DNA from: Dokdonella fugitiva
GTDB lineage: Bacteria > Pseudomonadota > Gammaproteobacteria > Xanthomonadales > Rhodanobacteraceae
Length of the DNA stretch: 64,000 nt
Direction: 5' to 3'
Assembly: GCF_004342425.1 (NCBI RefSeq)
Contig: NZ_SLWQ01000002.1
Location: 186,001 to 250,000 of the forward strand
Each line of letters opens with the position of its first letter. Within the stretch, counting starts at the first letter, position 1. The position numbers were made by a program, and so were the translations under genes. The notes under the pieces were generated by a model that ran no database searches, was not told where the DNA came from, and saw only the letters and a program-made list of their open reading frames with translations. Shown piece after piece: positions 18,944 through 29,269 of the stretch.

Positions 18944-19312
18944 ATGAGCATCGCCTGGAACGATTCGACGCCGATCTACCGCCAGCTGCGCGACCGCGTG
19001 GTGGCGATGATCCTCGACGGCGTCCTCAAGCAGGGCGACCCGCTGCCCTCGGTACGCCAGGTCGCCGGTGATTTCCAGATCAATCCGATCACCGTGTCCA
19101 AGGCCTACCAGGAACTGGTCGACGAAAATCTGGTGGAAAAGCGGAGGGGACTTGGCATGTACGTCACCGAAGGCGCGCGCGACGCGCTGCTGAAATCCGA
19201 GCGCGAACGCTTCCTGCGCGAGGAATGGCCGACGCTGTCGGCGCGCCTCGACCGCCTCGGCCTGAGCCTCAGGGACCTGATGGCGGCGCTCGGCAAGGAG
19301 GAAAGCCGATGA
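18944..19312 (+). CDS. GntR-family transcriptional regulator, YtrA subfamily
   Basis: A 122-residue regulator with an N-terminal GntR winged helix (PIYRQLRDRVVAMILDGVL, LPSVRQVA, NPITVSKAYQEL, KRRGLGMYV) and only a short helical C-terminus. That is the mark of the YtrA subgroup, which controls adjacent ABC transporter genes. The ATG at 18944 has AGGA nine bases upstream. An in-frame ATG at 18935 overlaps the previous stop and would add MTL. Its stop overlaps the start of the ATPase gene. It most likely represses its own operon through the palindrome at 18465-18486. Confidence 0.92.
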   Translation: MSIAWNDSTPIYRQLRDRVVAMILDGVLKQGDPLPSVRQVAGDFQINPITVSKAYQELVDENLVEKRRGLGMYVTEGARDALLKSERERFLREEWPTLSARLDRLGLSLRDLMAALGKEESR

Positions 19313-20166
19313 GCGCGATCGTCCAGGCCCGCGGGCTGAGCAAGAGCTACGGCACGACCAAGGCGCTCGACGCGGTCGATTTCGAGATCGACGCCGGCCG
19401 CATCGTCGGCCTGATCGGCCCGAACGGCGCGGGCAAGACCACGGCGCTGAAGGCGATCCTCGGCCTGACCGATTACGAGGGCAAGCTCGAGGTACTCGGC
19501 CTCGACCCGCACACGCAGCGCACGCGGCTGATGGAACAGGTCTGCTTCATCGCCGACGTCGCGGTGCTGCCGCGCTGGCTGCGCGTGCGCGAGGCGATCG
19601 AGTTCGTCGGCGGCGTGCACCCGCGCTTCTCGCGCGAGAAGTGCCTCGCCTTCCTCTCGCACACGAAGATCGGCCAGGGCATGCGCGTGCGCGAACTGTC
19701 CAAGGGCATGATCGTGCAGCTGCACCTCGCACTGGTGATGGCGATCGACGCGAAACTGCTCGTCCTCGACGAGCCGACCCTCGGCCTCGACATCCTCTAC
19801 CGCAAGGCGTTCTACGAGAGCCTGTTGTCGGACTACTTCGACGAGCAGAAGACGATCATCGTGACGACCCACCAGGTCGAGGAGATCGAGCACATCCTGA
19901 CCGACCTCATGTTCATCCGGAACGGCAAGCTCGTGCTCGCCGCGACGATGGACGAAGTCGGCGATCGCTACGCCGAGGTGATGGTCAACCCGGACAAGGC
20001 CGAGATCGCGCGGGCGCTCAAGCCGCTCAACGAACGGCAGGTCTTCGGCAAGTCGATCTTCCTGTTCGACGGCGTCGAGCGCAGCCGCCTCGCCGAACTC
20101 GGTGAATTGCACAAGCCCAGCGTCGCCGACCTGTTCGTGGCGACGATGAAAGGAACCTACGCATGA
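19309..20166 (+). CDS. ABC transporter ATP-binding protein
   Basis: A 285-residue ATPase of an ABC-2 type exporter. Walker A is GPNGAGKTTALK and Walker B LLVLDEPTLGLD. The signature motif is LSKGM rather than LSGGQ, a variant seen in YtrB-like ATPases, and the switch His is in VTTHQVEEIEH. The start overlaps the regulator stop (ATGA) and the gene overlaps the permease start in the same way, so the three are translationally coupled. The exported substrate is unknown. Confidence 0.93.
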   Translation: MSAIVQARGLSKSYGTTKALDAVDFEIDAGRIVGLIGPNGAGKTTALKAILGLTDYEGKLEVLGLDPHTQRTRLMEQVCFIADVAVLPRWLRVREAIEFVGGVHPRFSREKCLAFLSHTKIGQGMRVRELSKGMIVQLHLALVMAIDAKLLVLDEPTLGLDILYRKAFYESLLSDYFDEQKTIIVTTHQVEEIEHILTDLMFIRNGKLVLAATMDEVGDRYAEVMVNPDKAEIARALKPLNERQVFGKSIFLFDGVERSRLAELGELHKPSVADLFVATMKGTYA

Positions 20167-21137
20167 AGACCCTCCCCCTCCTCGTCAAGCGCGAATACTG
20201 GGAACATCGCGGCGGCTTCCTGTGGACGCCGGTGTGGGTCACCGGCATCACCCTGCTGCTCACCGTGCTCGGCCTGGTCACCGCGGAGGTGTTCCGCAGC
20301 CGCGCGGACGTGCGGGTCGGCTTTTCGCTCGACATGCTGCGCCAGGACATCGATGCGAAGGACTGGGCCAATGCCGGCTACGGGCTCGACGTCGTGCAGT
20401 TCGTGTTCGGCGCGCTGCCGTGCATCGGCCTGTTCTTCGTGCTGTTCTTCTACCTGCTAGGCACGCTCTACGACGACCGTCGCGACCGCAGCGTGCTGTT
20501 CTGGAAATCACTGCCGGTGTCGGACCTCGCGACGGTCGCGTCGAAGGCGCTGTCGGCGATGTTCGTCGCGCCGCTGATCGCGCTCGCGGTGTCGACGCTC
20601 GCCTACCTCGCGTTCCTCGTCATCGTCGGCACCTGGCTGTCGCTGCACGGGCTCAACGTGCTGCCGGCGATCGCCGCCTCGCACCCGTTCCGCACCGCGT
20701 GGCGCATGCTGCTCACGATCCCGGTCGACGCGCTGTGGGCGCTGCCGGCGATCGGCTGGCTGATGTTCTGGTCGGCGTGGGCGCGCAGCAAGCCGTTCCT
20801 GTGGGCGGTGATGCTGCCGATCCTCGTCGTATTCGCCAATTGGTGGATCGGCGTGCTCGGTGGCCCGCATTTCGCCGGCGTGCTCGACGTCGCGAAGATC
20901 GTCGGACGGCTTCTGCTCAGCGTCATGCCGGGCGGCTGGATGAGCCTCGACGCGGCGGGCATGGCACGCGACTGGATGCCCGGCCACGGCAGCAGCGGCA
21001 GCGAAGGCCTGCTCGCCCCGGAACGCCTGCTCGACGTGCTGGCCTCGGCCAACCTGTGGATCGGCGTCGCCGGCGGCCTCGTCCTGCTCGCCGCGGCGGT
21101 CCGGCTGCGCGGTCGCCGCATCGAAGTGAACGTCTGA
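20163..21137 (+). CDS. ABC transporter permease
   Basis: A 324-residue inner-membrane protein with about six hydrophobic segments: near 20-42, 80-102, 125-160, 185-205, 215-235 and 295-315. It is the membrane partner of the preceding ATPase in an ABC-2 style exporter. The segment LLGTLYDDRRDRSVLFWKSL, between the second and third membrane segments, is the coupling-type loop seen in related permeases. No substrate-specific motif is recognisable. It is the last gene of the operon and is followed by a strong terminator shared with the convergent gene. Confidence 0.88.
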   Translation: MKTLPLLVKREYWEHRGGFLWTPVWVTGITLLLTVLGLVTAEVFRSRADVRVGFSLDMLRQDIDAKDWANAGYGLDVVQFVFGALPCIGLFFVLFFYLLGTLYDDRRDRSVLFWKSLPVSDLATVASKALSAMFVAPLIALAVSTLAYLAFLVIVGTWLSLHGLNVLPAIAASHPFRTAWRMLLTIPVDALWALPAIGWLMFWSAWARSKPFLWAVMLPILVVFANWWIGVLGGPHFAGVLDVAKIVGRLLLSVMPGGWMSLDAAGMARDWMPGHGSSGSEGLLAPERLLDVLASANLWIGVAGGLVLLAAAVRLRGRRIEVNV

Positions 21138-21158
21138 GGCGCCGGATCGCTGGAACGG

Positions 21159-21184
21159 AAAAGGGCCGCTTGCGCGGCCCTTTT
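21159..21184. terminator. Bidirectional intrinsic terminator
   Basis: AAAAGGGCCGC pairs with GCGGCCCTTTT around a 4-base loop, followed by TTTTCTTTTT-like sequence on plus. It separates the ABC operon from the convergent alanine-rich gene and can serve both strands. Confidence 0.88.
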
Positions 21185-21208
21185 CTTTTTCCTGCGAATG
21201 CAGCGCGA

Positions 21209-22357
21209 TCAGTGCACGGTGTCGTTGAGCACCTTGTACTTGTTGGCGCCGTCGGCCTGCAGGCCCGCCTGCTGCAGGTCGAGCGTGCCGACCAGCCAGA
21301 AACGCACGATGTCGCGGCCGATGCGGCGCACGACGGCGGCGGCGTCGCCACTCACGTAGATCACGTCTCCGCTCTTGAGCTTGGCCGGCTCGATCGTTTC
21401 GCTGATCGCATGGCCGTCGTTGAGGCTCTTCTCGAGCGACGTGCGCGCCGGCGAGCCGTCGGCCGGTTCACGCGCCGTCAACGAGGCCGCACCGGCGGCG
21501 AATTCCTTGCGCAGCGTACCTTCGCCGCGCACCGCCGACAGCACCTGGTAGCGGTTGGTCGCGAGCGGCTTCAGTTCGGAGCGGCGCACGTCGATGTCGC
21601 CATCGAGCCAGTACAGCGCGAGGCGACGACCTTCGCGACGCGTGACCGCGCGCACCGGACCGTCGACGTAGAGGGTGTCGCCCGACTGCAGCGCGGCGAC
21701 GCTGAGGTTGCCGTCGGCGCTGCGGCCGTCGTTGAGCGTCTTCTCGAAGCGGGCGCGGATCGCATCGGCGTCGTCCGCCGGCGCAGCCTTCGGTGCCGCC
21801 GCGACGGCTGCGGGAGCCGCGGCAGCCGGCGCCTGCGTCGCAGCACGCGCAGCGGCCGCTTCGGCCTCGGCGCGCGCCTTCGCGGCTTCCGCCTCCGCAC
21901 GGGCCTTCTCGGCCTCGGCGCGACTCTTCTCGAGCTCGGCTTCCGCCTTCGCCTTCTCGGCCTCGGCCTTGACCCGCTCGGCCTCGGCCTTCGCCTTCGC
22001 GGCCTCGGCCTTCGCCTTCTCCGCGTCGGCCTTGCTCGTCTCGGCGACCTTCGGCGCGGCGGCGGCCGCCGCGGCCTTGCTCTCGACGCGCACGAGCACG
22101 TTCTCGTAGAAACCCTCGCGCAGAACCACGTCGGCATTGCCGCCCGCCTTGACCTTGGCCGCGATCTTCGCGTGCCACTCGGCCGGCGCGGTGATCACCA
22201 GCCTGCTGCCCGACGCCGCGGCCTGCTTGCCGAGCGCGGCGAGCGCCGCATCCGCCTTGCCGCTCTGGAAGTTGGCGCCGCTGATGTCGGTGTTCTCCTG
22301 CGCGTATGCGCTGCCGGCGGCCATCAGCGCCGAGGCGAGGATCAGTTTCTTCAACAT
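21209..22357 (-). CDS. Exported Ala/Glu/Lys-rich coiled-coil protein with duplicated C-terminal domain
   Basis: A 382-residue protein I do not recognise. A signal peptide (MLKKLILASALMAAGSAYAQ) is followed by a small domain (about 21-90) with SRLVITAPAEWHAKIAAKV. A long TolA-like helical segment (about 95-172, repeats of KAEAEKAK type) and an Ala/Pro linker come next. The C-terminus holds two copies of a ~70-residue domain, residues 204-273 and 308-377. They align without gaps with 29 of 70 positions identical by eye, including EK-LNDG, SGD, YV and W-G-D-L. It is probably periplasmic and spans part of the envelope. TolA itself is unlikely, as no membrane anchor or Pal/Tol partners are present. 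Confidence 0.8.
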   Translation of the reverse strand: MLKKLILASALMAAGSAYAQENTDISGANFQSGKADAALAALGKQAAASGSRLVITAPAEWHAKIAAKVKAGGNADVVLREGFYENVLVRVESKAAAAAAAPKVAETSKADAEKAKAEAAKAKAEAERVKAEAEKAKAEAELEKSRAEAEKARAEAEAAKARAEAEAAAARAATQAPAAAAPAAVAAAPKAAPADDADAIRARFEKTLNDGRSADGNLSVAALQSGDTLYVDGPVRAVTRREGRRLALYWLDGDIDVRRSELKPLATNRYQVLSAVRGEGTLRKEFAAGAASLTAREPADGSPARTSLEKSLNDGHAISETIEPAKLKSGDVIYVSGDAAAVVRRIGRDIVRFWLVGTLDLQQAGLQADGANKYKVLNDTVH

Positions 22358-22579
22358 GTCAAAAACTCCAATCAGTGCTCGTCTTGGGAAATCCGGTGGG
22401 CACGCGCTCGGCTCGGCGGTCCGCTCGGTCGGGACTTCGATCGAAACTCCCCTGCGACCGGTCGCCGCCATGCGTTCCTTCGCGGCCAGTGCTTCCCGTC
22501 AAACGACGCAGTCTGCTGAGCGGTTCGTCGCAGCGGCATGTGCCGTTCGCCACGCCCGCCCCCACCTTTACCTTTCTTG

Positions 22580-26811
<4,232 letters not shown>

Positions 26812-26850
26812 TCGATGGGCCACGTGCGCGCGCGCCTGCGGAGCGATCCG

Positions 26851-28152
26851 ATGAAGATCGAGGTCCGGGCCCGCGCCAACCAGCCGCTCGGCATGTCGCC
26901 GGCGACGTTCCTGCGCGACTACTGGCAGAAGCAGCCGCTGCTCGTGCGCGGCGCGTTTCCCGGGTTCTCCAGCCCGGTCGCACCCGACGACCTCGCCGGA
27001 CTCGCCTGCGAGGAGTCGGCGCTTTCGCGTATCGTCGTCGAAACGCCGGTGCGCGCGCGCGCGCAAGGTCGCGGCGGCGATACGCCCGCGCGCAGCCGCT
27101 GGGAGCTGCGCACCGGCCCGTTCGACGAGGCCGAGTTCGCGAAGCTGCCGAAGACGCACTGGACCCTGCTCGTGCAGGACGTCGACAAGTGGGATGCCGA
27201 GGTCGCCGCGCTGCTCGACGCGTTCGCATTCCTGCCGCGCTGGCGCATCGACGACGTCATGATCAGCTATGCCGAGGACGGCGGCTCCGTCGGCGCGCAC
27301 GTCGACCAGTACGACGTGTTCCTGCTGCAGGGTCTCGGCCGCCGGCGCTGGCAGATCAGCACCGACCCGGCCGCACCGACCGCGTTCCGCGACGACGTCG
27401 AACTCAAGCTGCTCGCCGAATTCACGCCGACGCACGAGTGGACGCTCGAACCCGGCGACATGCTCTACCTGCCGCCCGGCGTGCCGCACCACGGCGTCGC
27501 GCTCGGCGCCTGCATGACCTATTCCATCGGCATGCGCGCGCCGTCGCAGTCCGATCTCCTCGGCGACTTCGTCGACCACCTGATCGAGACTCTGCCCGAG
27601 GAGGCGCGCTATGCCGACGACGACCTCGCCCCGGCCAACGGCGACGGCGAGATTGACGAGGCGGCGATCGCGCGCGTGGTGCGGGCGATGCCATGGTTGC
27701 GGATCGGGGACGATGGCGCGGGCGGACCGAAGCATGCGGGCCGCGTAGACCGCGAACGGGAGACCGGCGGCTGTTCGGGGAGCGTTTCCGCGTCCTCGCT
27801 TCGTACGTGGTTCGGCAAATTCATCACGCGCTACCGCGCCGCGCAGATCGCCGCGCCGCCACCGCGGCGGCTCGGCGACGCGGCGTTCCGGCGTGCGATC
27901 GCCGGCGGCGCGCGCGTGCTGCGCAATCCCTGGTCGCGCTGTGCCTGGATGCGCGAAGGCCGTGGCGCGCGGCTATTCGTCGCCGGCGAGGCGTATCCGT
28001 GTTCGCTGGCCCTCGCACGCGCGCTCGGCGGCGACCGGGCGCCGACGCTCGACGGCACGACCGACCCGCGTGACCTCGCGCTGCTGCGCACGCTCGTCGA
28101 CGCCGGCCATTTCGTGCTCGCGCGCACGCCGCGCAAGGGTGGACGTCCATGA
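26851..28152 (+). CDS. RoxA/YcfD-like JmjC ribosomal protein hydroxylase
   Basis: A 433-residue 2-oxoglutarate/Fe(II) oxygenase related to E. coli RoxA (YcfD), which hydroxylates an Arg in ribosomal protein L16. The iron site is visible as GAHVDQYDVF (HxD) and the distal His in HHGVALGACMTYSIGMRAP. The start of the fold is MSPATFLRDYWQKQPLLVRGAF. The C-terminal half is helical with a winged-helix-like end. Residues about 290-325 form a Gly/Arg/Ser-rich stretch (AGGPKHAGRVDRERETGG) that makes it longer than YcfD and looks like an insertion. The ATG at 26851 was preferred; an ATG at 26815 would add 12 residues. The stop overlaps the next start. Confidence 0.88.
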   Translation: MKIEVRARANQPLGMSPATFLRDYWQKQPLLVRGAFPGFSSPVAPDDLAGLACEESALSRIVVETPVRARAQGRGGDTPARSRWELRTGPFDEAEFAKLPKTHWTLLVQDVDKWDAEVAALLDAFAFLPRWRIDDVMISYAEDGGSVGAHVDQYDVFLLQGLGRRRWQISTDPAAPTAFRDDVELKLLAEFTPTHEWTLEPGDMLYLPPGVPHHGVALGACMTYSIGMRAPSQSDLLGDFVDHLIETLPEEARYADDDLAPANGDGEIDEAAIARVVRAMPWLRIGDDGAGGPKHAGRVDRERETGGCSGSVSASSLRTWFGKFITRYRAAQIAAPPPRRLGDAAFRRAIAGGARVLRNPWSRCAWMREGRGARLFVAGEAYPCSLALARALGGDRAPTLDGTTDPRDLALLRTLVDAGHFVLARTPRKGGRP

Positions 28153-29117
28153 ACGCACCGACGATCCGTGACGATTTCCGCGTGGAGCCCGCCTCCTGGG
28201 ATGCCGACTTCGACGACCTGCGCAGCGTGCGCGAACAGGTGTTCGTGGTCGAACAGGCGGTGCCGCGCGAGGACGAGATCGACGAACAGGACCCGAAATC
28301 GCGCCACGTGATCGCGCGCGACGCGGACGGCCGCGCGATCGGCACGGGCCGCCTGACCCCGGCCCATGCGATCGGCCGCGTCGCCGTGCTCGTCGACTGG
28401 CGCGGGCGCGGCGTCGGCCAGGCGATCATGCGCGTCCTGCTCGAGCAGGCGCGCGCGCTCGGCTATCCGGCGGTCGAGCTGCACAGCCAGGCGCATGCGA
28501 TCCCGTTCTACGCCGCGCTCGGATTCCACGCCGAAGGCGAACCGTTCATCGAGTGCGGCATCCCGCACCAGGCGATGCGCCTGGATCTCGAGGCCGGCGC
28601 GCCACGCGAACAGCGGCCGCTCGCGCCCGTGCCCGAAGCGCGCCTGCTCGTGGTCGAGGACCGCGAACAGGCGCTCACGGCGGTCGCCGAACTGCTCGCC
28701 GACGCGAAGTACGAACTGGCGATCTACACGCGCGACCTCGACGCGGCACTGTTCGACGTCGCCGCGTCGCTGGACGCGATCAAGCGCGTCGCGATGTCGG
28801 GTCGCCATGCGCGGATCCGCATCCTCGTGCAGGACCCGCGCAAGGCGGTGCTCGACGGCCATCGCCTCGTCGCGCTCGCGCAGCGCCTGCCGAGCACGAT
28901 CGCGATCCGCACGCCGGTCGAGGAGCAGGACCTGCAGTATCCGGCTGCCTTCCTGCTCAACGACCGCCGCGGCTACCTGTTCCGGCCGCTCGGCAACCGG
29001 CTCGAAGGCGAAGGCTCGACCTACGCACCGGGACGGCACGCGCAGCTCGTCGCGCTGTTCGACCAGATCTGGGAGCGCTCGGTGCCGGGCGAGGACCTGC
29101 GCGTGCTTGCGATCTGA
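28149..29117 (+). CDS. GNAT N-acetyltransferase fused to an additional C-terminal domain
   Basis: A 322-residue two-part protein. Residues ~10-150 are a GNAT fold of the ElaA/YjcF-like kind: VREQVFVVEQAVPREDEID, RVAVLVDWRGRGVGQAIM with the acetyl-CoA loop, and HSQAHAIPFYAALGF. Residues ~155-322 form a second domain with LLVVEDREQALTAVAELL, YELAIYTRDLDAALFD and IRILVQDPRKAVLDGHRL. This resembles the unnamed DUF found C-terminal to such GNATs in Lysobacterales and looks loosely phospholipase-D-like, but no HKD motif is visible. The substrate is unknown. The ATGA overlap with the oxygenase gene suggests co-translation. Confidence 0.85.
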   Translation: MNAPTIRDDFRVEPASWDADFDDLRSVREQVFVVEQAVPREDEIDEQDPKSRHVIARDADGRAIGTGRLTPAHAIGRVAVLVDWRGRGVGQAIMRVLLEQARALGYPAVELHSQAHAIPFYAALGFHAEGEPFIECGIPHQAMRLDLEAGAPREQRPLAPVPEARLLVVEDREQALTAVAELLADAKYELAIYTRDLDAALFDVAASLDAIKRVAMSGRHARIRILVQDPRKAVLDGHRLVALAQRLPSTIAIRTPVEEQDLQYPAAFLLNDRRGYLFRPLGNRLEGEGSTYAPGRHAQLVALFDQIWERSVPGEDLRVLAI

Positions 29118-29129
29118 ACGCAAAGCCCC

Positions 29130-29178
29130 ACGTGGGCACGTGTGCAGCTGCAACAAACCCGCCTGAACGGGCTATACT
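29130..29178 (+). promoter_or_regulatory. sucA upstream region with repeated CACGTG and a TATACT box
   Basis: Two copies of the hexamer palindrome CACGTG lie 2 bases apart, followed at once by TGCAGCTGCA (another palindrome). A TATACT -10 candidate lies at 29173-29178, about 92 bases before the sucA start. The palindromes occupy the -35 region, a likely place for a regulator to bind. No regulator is identified. Confidence 0.45.
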
Positions 29179-29269
29179 TCCGACGTTGTGCCGACGGGTC
29201 GAGCAACGGCCACGGCGGGCACACCCCGAGGCGCGCAACCGCGCGCTTTTTCGTCTGCATGGTGGCAGC

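Noticed and set aside
21800..22080. The Ala/Glu/Lys repeat protein as TolA.
   Set aside because: It has a cleavable signal peptide instead of a TolA membrane anchor, no tol-pal neighbours, and an unrelated duplicated C-terminal domain.
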